23,552 bases of DNA from JBBTVI01 sp038063315 (GTDB taxonomy: Bacteria; Patescibacteriota; Minisyncoccia; Sungbacterales; HO2-52-23), in contig JBBTVI010000021.1 in NCBI GenBank assembly GCA_038063315.1, positions 1 through 23,552 of the forward strand. Direction: 5' to 3'. This document shows, piece after piece, positions 1 to 5,551 of the stretch (its first letter is position 1; the number at the start of each line of letters is the position of its first letter). A program made the position numbers and the translations under genes. The notes under the pieces are model-generated. The model had not been told where the DNA came from and did not search any database. It saw nothing but the letters and a program-made list of their open reading frames with translations.

Positions 1-47
1 GATTGCCGCGCTCCCCCTCGACAGACTCGGGGTCGCTCGCAATGACG
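1..47. repeat. GTCATTGCGAG-family palindromic repeat, copy A (half unit, cut by the window edge)
   Basis: GATTGCCGCG...CTCGGGGTCGCTCGCAATGAC matches the right half unit of the copies at 1464, 8325, 15343 and 20007. It lies inside the reading frame of the MutY-like gene and encodes the last visible residues (SRHCERPRVCRGGARQ). Tails such as GTGAGGGGTTACAA follow several copies. Confidence 0.85.
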
Positions 48-896
48 GCTGTGAGGGGTTACAATGCAGCCCGCGCGGCAACGGATCAATCCCTCACGCA
101 CCAAATCATCCAAAATCTTTTTGCATTGCTCATCACCCAGGCCTGCGCTTGCGCAAAGTTTCTCTCTCTGTACACCGCGCGAAATTTGCGCAAGCGCCGC
201 CAGAATCCGGCCGCGATAAAATCGCCGTGATCCCGCAAACCGCGTCTGCGGCTTTTTATAAATCCAATCCGACACTGGGCCGTGCAAAACGCCGAATGGA
301 CAGTCCGGCCGATGAGCCTTCGCCTTGCAATAGAGCGCGCCGATATCCATGACCGCCCAATTCCAGTCCCGACCCCTTCCCTTCGGTATTAACCTCTGGG
401 CAAAAACGCGAAGATCCTCATCCGGTACTGCTACGCCGCCGAAAAAGACGCGCGATAAAACGCGCCGCACATTCGTCTCGATCATGGGCTCGTCCATGCC
501 AAAAACAAATGCGCGTAACGCCGCGGCAGTGGAACGGCCGACGCCAGGCAGACGGAGTAATTCCGTGTTATCGTAGAGGAAACGGCCTCCGTAATCATCA
601 CGGACCTTGCGGCAGCATTCCCAAAGATATTTTGCGCGGCGGTTGTAACCAAGGCCGGACCAGACGCGAAGAACATCGCCCAACGGCGAAGCCGCAACAT
701 CTTCGAGCGCCGGAAAACGCGCAAGAAATTCGGCGTATTTGGGCAACACGCGCTCCACTCCGGTCTGCTGCAACATGACTTCCGAAACAAGAATCCGGTA
801 GGGATCCCTTGTCCTCCGCCACGGAAGCGCGCGGCCGTTTTTACGGAACCACCCAAGCGCGATGCGGTTGAATTTGCGCTTTCTATCGTCCTGCAC
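1..896 (-). CDS. mutY: MutY-like A/G-specific DNA glycosylase, C-terminus runs off the window
   Basis: HhH-GPD base-excision repair glycosylase, expected to remove adenine mispaired with 8-oxoguanine. Read on the minus strand from a GTG at 896 (an upstream TTG is possible). Visible in order: ALPWRRTRDPYRILVSEVMLQQT near residues 20-42, with the catalytic Glu in SEVMLQQT; the helix-hairpin-helix LPGVGRSTAAAL; then IETNVRRVLSR, where canonical MutY has a catalytic Asp in DGNVKRV, so here it is Glu. The [4Fe-4S] motif C-x6-C-x2-C-x5-C is reduced to two Cys (CKAKAHRPDC), so the cluster is probably absent. A short region like the MutY C-terminus (RFYRGRILAAL) and a winged-helix-like segment (ILDDLVREGLI) follow. 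The ORF then continues without a stop through a GTCATTGCGAG-type repeat to the window edge. The first 14 nt overlap the PEBP gene, so the two are co-transcribed. The family call is firm; exact substrate and activity are less so. Confidence 0.85.
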   Translation of the reverse strand, partial: MQDDRKRKFNRIALGWFRKNGRALPWRRTRDPYRILVSEVMLQQTGVERVLPKYAEFLARFPALEDVAASPLGDVLRVWSGLGYNRRAKYLWECCRKVRDDYGGRFLYDNTELLRLPGVGRSTAAALRAFVFGMDEPMIETNVRRVLSRVFFGGVAVPDEDLRVFAQRLIPKGRGRDWNWAVMDIGALYCKAKAHRPDCPFGVLHGPVSDWIYKKPQTRFAGSRRFYRGRILAALAQISRGVQREKLCASAGLGDEQCKKILDDLVREGLIRCRAGCIVTPHSRHCERPRVCRGGARQ

Positions 897-1338
897 GGCT
901 GTAAAGGCCGATGAGCTCGGCGGACGCAAGAACGTGCCCTTCCATCGCGCGTTCAATCATAGAGACGGATGAATTCTGATCCAGGACGATCGCCGCATCC
1001 AGCGCGTACGCCTTAAAAAAATACCGATGCGTGCCTGACGGCGGACACGGGCCCCCATACCCCGGGCGCCCGAAACTCGTTACACCCTCAATCCCGCCGC
1101 GGGGTGCGACGCCCTCCGGAATATCCGCGGCCGACGGCGATATGTTCCAGACGGTCCAATGCACCCATGTTCCCCGCGGAGCATCCGGGTCGTCCATGAT
1201 CAACACAACGCCCTTTGCGCCGTCCGGTATCCCAGAAATTGCGATTGGAGGATTCATATTCGCCCCGTCGCATGTATATTTGAGAGGAATCCGGCTGTTA
1301 TGCGTAAATGCAGCGCTTGTAATCATCATATTATTCAT
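883..1338 (-). CDS. YbhB/YbcL-type phosphatidylethanolamine-binding-like protein
   Basis: Bacterial PEBP (Raf-kinase-inhibitor-like) protein; the cellular role of the bacterial family is not settled. Signature segments are PLKYTCDGANMNPPIAISG, DDPDAPRGTWVHWTVWNI (the anion-binding DPDxP motif) and YGGPCPPSGTHRYFFKAYALD. At about 151 aa it has normal family length, with no signal peptide, so it is probably cytoplasmic. I start it at the ATG at 1338; a TTG 15 nt upstream is also open, and ATG-ATG follows closely. Its stop overlaps the start of the MutY-like gene, and a good promoter lies about 60 nt upstream. Only a weak purine-rich site precedes the start. Confidence 0.93.
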   Translation of the reverse strand: MNNMMITSAAFTHNSRIPLKYTCDGANMNPPIAISGIPDGAKGVVLIMDDPDAPRGTWVHWTVWNISPSAADIPEGVAPRGGIEGVTSFGRPGYGGPCPPSGTHRYFFKAYALDAAIVLDQNSSVSMIERAMEGHVLASAELIGLYSRAGR

Positions 1339-1400
1339 GTTACCCGCCGGCAATTGGTTTTCCGCCGGAGGAGTAACTTTAGTTTCATTGCTCTATTATT

Positions 1401-1429
1401 AGTGTACAGCGCGCGCTATTCTTTTGCAA
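1401..1429 (-). promoter_or_regulatory. Sigma70-type promoter of the PEBP-mutY pair
   Basis: On the minus strand TTGCAA (1424-1429), a 17-bp spacer, then TACACT (1401-1406). Transcription would start near 1394, leaving a leader of about 56 nt before the ATG at 1338. Confidence 0.6.
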
Positions 1430-1463
1430 AAACCGCGACCCCGAAAGTCCACCATAATGTCTT

Positions 1464-1585
1464 AGGAACCGTCTAAAAACCTCCCATCCGTCATTGCGAG
1501 CGACCCCGAGTCTGTCGAGGGGGCGCGCGGCAATCCAGGATTTAGATTGCTTCGTCGTCCTGCGGCAGGCCTCCTCGCAATGACG
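1464..1585. repeat. GTCATTGCGAG-family palindromic repeat, copy B (full unit)
   Basis: Outer arms GTCATTGCGAG / CTCGCAATGAC, inner arms GGCAATCCA / AGATTGC, with tip hairpins ACCCCGAG...CGAGGGGG and CCTGCGGCAGG. It begins with AGGAACCGTCTAAAAA (1464-1479), one mismatch from the 16-bp terminal repeat of the element at 7688, but no matching right terminus is present. The 387-nt gap 1339-1725 holds only this element, the PEBP promoter and the leader of the next gene. Confidence 0.85.
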
Positions 1586-1725
1586 CATATAATGGTGGTC
1601 TTGATACGCGCTGTGAGGCGTTACAATCAGCCGCGTTGACTTTTCTCTGCTTCCATAGTTCAATGGGATGAGAATGTTGACAGGGTGGAATACGGATTTT
1701 CTTGTAGACATTGAGGAGATAGCAA

Positions 1726-2076
1726 ATGGGCACCATGCGAATTGATCTGGACGAATTAATGAGCGCACGGATCATGGGTCTTGCGAAAGTGCTCGGCACA
1801 ACATCAACGCTTCTAGTGCACGATCTTTTACAATCCGCTCTGCGCGGCCACAACCAAACAGAAGAAGAGTGGCTGGAAGGAATTGACGACAAGACGCTTG
1901 GAACCGGTTTCTTTATCACTCCAGACGTCACCCAAAGTGAGATTGGGGCAGTAAAAAAAGTTGCAGTACCCGATCTTACGTATTTTGATTGCGTACGCCG
2001 GGGGCAAAACGTGACCGCGTACCAATGGGTGCCGCACAGTGTGCGTAGTTATGAAGACCTCATGAAAAGTACATGA
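1726..2076 (+). CDS. Hypothetical protein, 116 aa
   Basis: I do not recognise this protein. It is soluble, with no signal peptide or membrane segment. The first 45 residues are helical-looking (IDLDELMSARIMGLAKVLG...LLVHDLLQSAL) and could be a small helical domain; the rest is mixed (FFITPDVTQSEIGAVKKVAVPDLTYFDC). The start is set by a strong ribosome-binding site, GAGGAG at 1713-1718, 7 nt before the ATG. A hairpin with a T-rich tail follows the stop, so it appears monocistronic. TTGAC hexamers occur upstream (around 1636 and 1677), but no convincing -10 could be paired with them. Strong initiation signals contrast with the SD-less housekeeping genes nearby. Confidence 0.7.
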   Translation: MGTMRIDLDELMSARIMGLAKVLGTTSTLLVHDLLQSALRGHNQTEEEWLEGIDDKTLGTGFFITPDVTQSEIGAVKKVAVPDLTYFDCVRRGQNVTAYQWVPHSVRSYEDLMKST

Positions 2077-2113
2077 CGAGGGTCTCCCTGCCAGTAGGGC
2101 GGGTTAGCAGTGT

Positions 2114-2153
2114 GCGACCAGATGCGCCATGCGTTCTGGCCGCTCTTTTATTT
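2114..2153 (+). terminator. Probable intrinsic terminator after the 116-aa gene
   Basis: Stem GCG-A-CCAGA (2114-2122) pairing with TCTGG-C-CGC (2135-2143), with one mismatch, followed by TCTTTTATTT. The loop is 12 nt. Placement 40 nt after the stop codon fits a terminator. Confidence 0.5.
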
Positions 2154-2179
2154 CAACGGCTCACTGCGGTGAGCCGTTG
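2154..2179. repeat. Perfect 11-bp inverted repeat
   Basis: CAACGGCTCAC, loop TGCG, GTGAGCCGTTG. There is no T-tract on either side, so it is not a standard terminator. It sits between the terminator candidate of the upstream gene and the promoter of the next gene. Confidence 0.7.
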
Positions 2180-2199
2180 ATTACGCTTGCGCAGTCCTA

Positions 2200-2227
2200 T
2201 TGACTTTTATACCAATGGCGCTATACT
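2200..2227 (+). promoter_or_regulatory. Sigma70-type promoter of the 129-aa gene
   Basis: TTGACT (2200-2205), a 16-bp spacer, TATACT (2222-2227). The predicted start is near 2234. Confidence 0.65.
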
Positions 2228-2233
2228 CGTCAA

Positions 2234-2316
2234 TAGTTCCTTCGCATGCGTGTGTATGCGATAAAAGCAATTCCTGAGCCGCAACGCCGGAGAGCGCGAG
2301 CGGCAGGGAGAAGGAG
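2234..2316 (+). promoter_or_regulatory. Structured 5' leader of the 129-aa gene
   Basis: About 82 nt between the predicted start and the ATG. Two hairpins are visible: TCGCAT (2242-2247) with ATGCGA (2256-2261), and GCCGC (2278-2282) with GCGGC (2300-2304). The second ends just before the ribosome-binding site AGGGAG (2305-2310). It matches no riboswitch class I can name. Confidence 0.35.
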
Positions 2317-2706
2317 ATGGTAACGCTTCGTGTAGACCCAGATGGCGCCCGACGAATCTTCGCGGTACCCGGGGTTGGTCTGTTTATCTCAGAATGTATC
2401 GGCTGGGCAACGGATATCGAAACCGTTCTTGGCCAAGGAATGAGCGTGCGGTTCCATGGATCAGCAAAAGTGAACAACAATACGGTGGACGCAAGCTTCC
2501 ATTGGAACAATGAGCACGTGGCGGGGATACAGTTTACTAGCGTCGGTATGCAGGCGGGCGTGGCGTTCTATTCGCCAAAATCCCAATGTGTTTATCCATG
2601 GACTGGATTGAGGGGGGTGGTGCTATTTCGTACGCCCCTTGAAGAACTGATTCGCAAGCAGCGTGATCGTCTCGATGGCTTGTCAGCAAAGCTGCAAGCG
2701 CAGTAG
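2317..2706 (+). CDS. Hypothetical protein, 129 aa
   Basis: I do not recognise this protein. It is soluble, with a largely beta-type first 100 residues (VTLRVDPDGARRIFAVPG, SVRFHGSAKVNNNTVDASFHW) and a charged helical C-terminus (LEELIRKQRDRLDGLSAKLQ) that could form a short coiled coil. The start is supported by AGGGAG at 2305-2310, 6 nt before the ATG. It has its own promoter (2200-2227) and an excellent terminator (2741-2768), so it is a self-contained transcription unit. No domain or function can be assigned by eye. Confidence 0.72.
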   Translation: MVTLRVDPDGARRIFAVPGVGLFISECIGWATDIETVLGQGMSVRFHGSAKVNNNTVDASFHWNNEHVAGIQFTSVGMQAGVAFYSPKSQCVYPWTGLRGVVLFRTPLEELIRKQRDRLDGLSAKLQAQ

Positions 2707-2740
2707 AAGGCCTTCCACCGTTTGCCTATCGTGTGGTTTT

Positions 2741-2768
2741 CCCGCGTACCGTTGTACGCGGGTTTTTT
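2741..2768 (+). terminator. Strong intrinsic terminator after the 129-aa gene
   Basis: Perfect 9-bp GC-rich stem CCCGCGTAC / GTACGCGGG with a CGTT tetraloop, then TTTTTT (2763-2768). Confidence 0.9.
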
Positions 2769-2770
2769 AG

Positions 2771-2799
2771 TTGCACCCCGCGCCAGAATATGCTATCTT
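2771..2799 (+). promoter_or_regulatory. Candidate promoter for the 2807-5237 operon, possibly leaderless
   Basis: TTGCAC (2771-2776), a 17-bp spacer, TATCTT (2794-2799). The GTG start of the first gene is only 7 nt after the -10 hexamer, which would give a leaderless message. It immediately follows the upstream terminator. Confidence 0.4.
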
Positions 2800-2806
2800 T
2801 CCAATA

Positions 2807-3145
2807 GTGCCATTTATCGTCCGGTTTGCCGTAAAAATAGCGCTCAACGGCCTCGCGCTTTATGCCGCAACACGGCTGTTCCCGACCAATCTGACCGTCA
2901 CCGGCGGCATCGGGACAATCTTTTCCGCGACGGTCGTCCTCGCGCTTATCATGACCTTTGTCCGGCCCGTGATCCGATTTGTTACGACGCCTCTTCGGTG
3001 GATCACGTTCGGCCTGTTTAACATCGTCATCAATATTGCATTGCTTCTTGCCGCGGACTATCTGCTGCCGGCCGTCAGCATTTCCGGATTCTGGCCGATA
3101 TTTTGGACTTCATTTATTATTGCTTTTGCCAATACGATAATATAG
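2807..3145 (+). CDS. PF04020-type (phage holin superfamily IV-like) four-helix membrane protein
   Basis: Small integral membrane protein of the kind annotated as 'phage holin family' or 'membrane protein of unknown function'; nothing suggests lysis or a prophage here. About 112 aa with four hydrophobic segments: FIVRFAVKIALNGLALYAA, GTIFSATVVLALIMTFVRPVI, WITFGLFNIVINIALLLAADYLLP and FWPIFWTSFIIAFANTII. The motif RPVIRFVTTPLRWITFGLF is typical of the family. I choose the GTG at 2807 because the reading frame upstream lies inside the promoter region; no SD is seen. The stop is 3 nt before secG, so the two are co-transcribed and possibly translationally coupled. The role is unknown. Confidence 0.8.
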   Translation: MPFIVRFAVKIALNGLALYAATRLFPTNLTVTGGIGTIFSATVVLALIMTFVRPVIRFVTTPLRWITFGLFNIVINIALLLAADYLLPAVSISGFWPIFWTSFIIAFANTII

Positions 3146-3148
3146 CGC

Positions 3149-3487
3149 ATGTTCACTCAAACCCTTTTTCCCATCTTCCATATCGTCGTCGCGATACTTC
3201 TGATCGCCCTCATCCTTCTCCAGCAACGCGGAGGCGGTCTTTCTCCCGTATTCGGCGGAGGCGGTGTTTACGGGACACGCCGCGGTGTGGAAAAAATCGT
3301 CTTCCGCATAACCATTGCCCTTGCCGCACTCTTCCTTCTGAACGCCCTTCTCAGCATCCCCTTCTACAGCCGATCGCGTTTTGCGCAAATTTCTCCGGCC
3401 GGGAACGCAACAACCACACCTCCCACCGCAACGACAACCTCTACGGCGCCCACACCATCTTTTAATGCAACATCGTCGCAGAAGTAA
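3149..3487 (+). CDS. secG: Protein translocase subunit SecG
   Basis: Accessory subunit of the SecYEG channel that stimulates SecA-driven export. It shows the typical layout: a first membrane helix (FPIFHIVVAILLIALILLQ), the family signature QQRGGGLSPVFGGGG with VYGTRRGVEKI, and a second helix (ITIALAALFLLNALLSI). The roughly 35-residue Thr/Ala/Pro-rich tail is longer than in E. coli but common for lineage-specific SecGs. The start ATG is 3 nt after the preceding stop. It is followed 25 nt later by a solute-binding protein gene. Confidence 0.93.
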   Translation: MFTQTLFPIFHIVVAILLIALILLQQRGGGLSPVFGGGGVYGTRRGVEKIVFRITIALAALFLLNALLSIPFYSRSRFAQISPAGNATTTPPTATTTSTAPTPSFNATSSQK

Positions 3488-3512
3488 TCTCATAAATTTT
3501 GAATTTTTTTGA

Positions 3513-5237
3513 ATGTCTCATCTCCAACGATTTCTCTACTTCCCCCATCTTTTTGATAAGAGAGAAAAGGCCGTTCTTTTCATTTTGTGCATTGTTGCCG
3601 TGGTAAGCGGCGGCGCGTTTTTGACGCGGGTGTACCGGCGCGTCACGGTTGAGGCGCCGGCGGTCGGAGGAATATACCGCGAGGGACTCCTGCGCGAACC
3701 GCGCGCAATCAATCCCCTCTACGCCGACGCCAATGATACAGATAGGGACATCGCGCGACTCGTCTTTGCAGGGCTTTTCCGCTACGACGGCAGTGGCGCG
3801 ATTCAACCCGACCTTGCGGAAGGATTTACTCTCAATGCGGAAAAAACCCTCTATACCGTCACGCTCAAAGACAATCTCCGCTGGCACGACGGCCAAATCC
3901 TCGATGCCGATGACATCCTCTTTACCATCCATGCCATTCAGAATCCCCTCTACAAAAGCCCTCTTAAAGCGAATTGGTCCGGCGTTGACGCGGCCAAGCG
4001 CGACGCGCGGACGATTGATTTAACGCTCAAGACCCCATACGCGCCGTTCATAGAGAATCTCACTGTCGGGATTCTCCCCGAGCACCTGTGGGCCCAAATT
4101 CCTCCGGATCAGGCGCTACTCCATGAATTCAATCTCAAGCCCGTCGGCACCGGACCCTTCATGTACCAATCCGTCAGCCAGGAAAAAAGCGGACGTATTT
4201 TGTCCTTGACACTCGAGCCGAGTCCCCGCTATCACCTTCAGGGCCCGTTCATTAAAAGTTTTTCATTCGTTTTTTTTCCTACGGATGCCGATCGCATTGC
4301 CGCATGGCGGCGTGGCGTTATTGACGGGTTCGGCCCGGTTGGCCCTGACGAGCGCGAAAACGCCTCGGCGCATACGGCCTTCATGACCGCGCGCATGCCC
4401 CGGATTTTCGGCATATTCTTCAACCCCGAAAAATCAGCCCCGCTCAAAGAACTTGCGGTGCGGCGCGCGATCCGCCTCGCCATTGATACGCGCGCCCTCA
4501 CCCAATCCTCAAACGACACCATAGTCCCCGCGCCTTCCTTCATTCCTTCTTTACAAACCGGGGGCGCCGCGTCGCCCGATAAAGAAGCGTCTGACCCCGA
4601 AATGGCCCGTGAAATTCTGACCGATGCCCTCTGGACCGATGACGACGGCGACGGCATACGCGACAAAATATTAAAGCGAAGGGAAAAACCCACCCCCCTG
4701 TCCCTAACCCTCACCACATCCGAGACGCCCCTTCTGACTGCGGTCGCGGAACAAATCCGGGCCGCACTCGCCCCCCTCGGAATAGCGGTGACCGTACGGA
4801 CACTCCCGTATTCGGAGCTTGAGACGACAATTATCCGCCCGCGCGATTATGAAATGCTCCTTTTCGGACAGGTCTACGGCTACGAGCCTGATCCGTTCGC
4901 GTTTTGGCATTCGTCGCAGGCAAAAGACCCCGGGCTGAATATCACCCGTTACAGCGACAAAGAGACCGATGCGCTGCTGGAGAAGGGCCGAAAAATCGGA
5001 GATGCGGCCGAGCGCCGGGATACTTTTGACAAAATCAACACTCGTCTTGAAAAGGACGCGCCCGCCGTCATGCTGTTCACGCAAAATTTCACTTATGCGC
5101 TCCCTGCGGACCTCCGCGGCGTCAATATTTCTTATGTGGCCCTCCCCGCAGACCGCTTTAATGCGGCTAATCAGTGGTATTTCAAATCCAAAAGAGTATT
5201 TCCATCGCGGAGCGCGGCTCCAGCGCCAACAAATTGA
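3513..5237 (+). CDS. Family 5 extracellular solute-binding protein (peptide ABC-transporter type), membrane-anchored
   Basis: Periplasmic-type binding protein of the SBP_bac_5 (OppA/DppA) superfamily. A 574-aa product with an N-terminal hydrophobic anchor (AVLFILCIVAVVSGGAFL, about residues 19-36) and no lipobox or clear cleavage site. Conserved features are GLLREPRAINPLYADANDTDRDIARLVFAGLFRYD, the signature LRWHDGQILDADDILFTIHAIQNP near residues 124-147, and KPVGTGPFMY near 210. An Asp-rich TDDDGDGIRD loop near residue 375 resembles a Ca-binding EF-hand loop and is frequent in this family. No permease or ATPase genes lie beside it, so the transporter partner is elsewhere or absent. It shares the operon with secG. 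Its stop overlaps the -35 of the tRNA-Leu promoter. Confidence 0.9.
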   Translation: MSHLQRFLYFPHLFDKREKAVLFILCIVAVVSGGAFLTRVYRRVTVEAPAVGGIYREGLLREPRAINPLYADANDTDRDIARLVFAGLFRYDGSGAIQPDLAEGFTLNAEKTLYTVTLKDNLRWHDGQILDADDILFTIHAIQNPLYKSPLKANWSGVDAAKRDARTIDLTLKTPYAPFIENLTVGILPEHLWAQIPPDQALLHEFNLKPVGTGPFMYQSVSQEKSGRILSLTLEPSPRYHLQGPFIKSFSFVFFPTDADRIAAWRRGVIDGFGPVGPDERENASAHTAFMTARMPRIFGIFFNPEKSAPLKELAVRRAIRLAIDTRALTQSSNDTIVPAPSFIPSLQTGGAASPDKEASDPEMAREILTDALWTDDDGDGIRDKILKRREKPTPLSLTLTTSETPLLTAVAEQIRAALAPLGIAVTVRTLPYSELETTIIRPRDYEMLLFGQVYGYEPDPFAFWHSSQAKDPGLNITRYSDKETDALLEKGRKIGDAAERRDTFDKINTRLEKDAPAVMLFTQNFTYALPADLRGVNISYVALPADRFNAANQWYFKSKRVFPSRSAAPAPTN

Positions 5238-5262
5238 ATTTTTGGACCGCTTGCGCCATAAT
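5234..5262 (+). promoter_or_regulatory. Promoter of tRNA-Leu
   Basis: TTGAAT (5234-5239), a 17-bp spacer, CATAAT (5257-5262), ending 11 nt before the mature tRNA 5' end. The -35 box overlaps the stop codon of the upstream gene. Confidence 0.6.
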
Positions 5263-5273
5263 ATAAATGGAAT

Positions 5274-5357
5274 GCTGGGGTGGCGGAATCGGTAGACGCG
5301 CACGGTTCAGAGCCGTGTAGGAGTAATCCTGTGGGAGTTCAAATCTCCCTCCCAGCA
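5274..5357 (+). tRNA. tRNA-Leu (anticodon CAG)
   Basis: 84 nt. The acceptor stem GCTGGGG pairs with TCCCAGC (one G-T). Anticodon arm CACGG-TTCAGAG-CCGTG gives CAG. The extra arm is long (class II), and the T arm contains GTTCAAATC. Discriminator A; CCA is not encoded. Confidence 0.96.
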
Positions 5358-5404
5358 TCTTATTTGTCAAATCCAAAACTAAAATAAAAAGTCCCCTATT
5401 CTTC

Positions 5405-5485
5405 TGTCATTCCCGCGCAGGCGGGAATCCAGGTTGCTCTTTTTGATAAGGCAGAACCTGGACCCCCGCCTTCGCGGGGGTGACA
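5405..5485. repeat. TGTCATTCCCGCG-type palindromic repeat
   Basis: Large imperfect inverted repeat. The left arm starts TGTCATTCCCGCGCAGGCGG and runs through GAATCCAGGTT; the right arm is AACCTGGACCCCCGCC through GCGGGGGTGACA. Each arm contains its own small GC hairpin. It lies in the 194-nt gap between tRNA-Leu and the RNase J gene. Similar elements are widespread in unrelated bacterial genomes. Confidence 0.85.
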
Positions 5486-5551
5486 AATTAGGTCTTTCCG
5501 TAATTCTAAGGTTTATAAAAAAGGTTCAAAACAACATAATAGACGATAACT

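Noticed and set aside
482..856. Minus-strand 124-aa ORF with many Arg and Ser
   Set aside because: It overlaps the MutY-like gene in another frame and has no protein-like features; the MutY frame carries all conserved motifs.
1464..1585. CRISPR array
   Set aside because: The repeats are palindromic, single or few per site, and not regularly spaced.
1385..1768. Minus-strand 127-aa ORF across the intergenic region
   Set aside because: Much of it is translation of repeat copy B, with no ribosome-binding site or domain.
2807..3145. Prophage lysis gene (holin)
   Set aside because: No endolysin, phage structural genes or integrase nearby; this family is widespread in non-phage contexts.
3110..3493. 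Minus-strand Cys/Arg-rich ORF opposite secG
   Set aside because: Antisense shadow of secG; the Cys and Arg richness comes from the complement of Ala/Thr/Gly codons.
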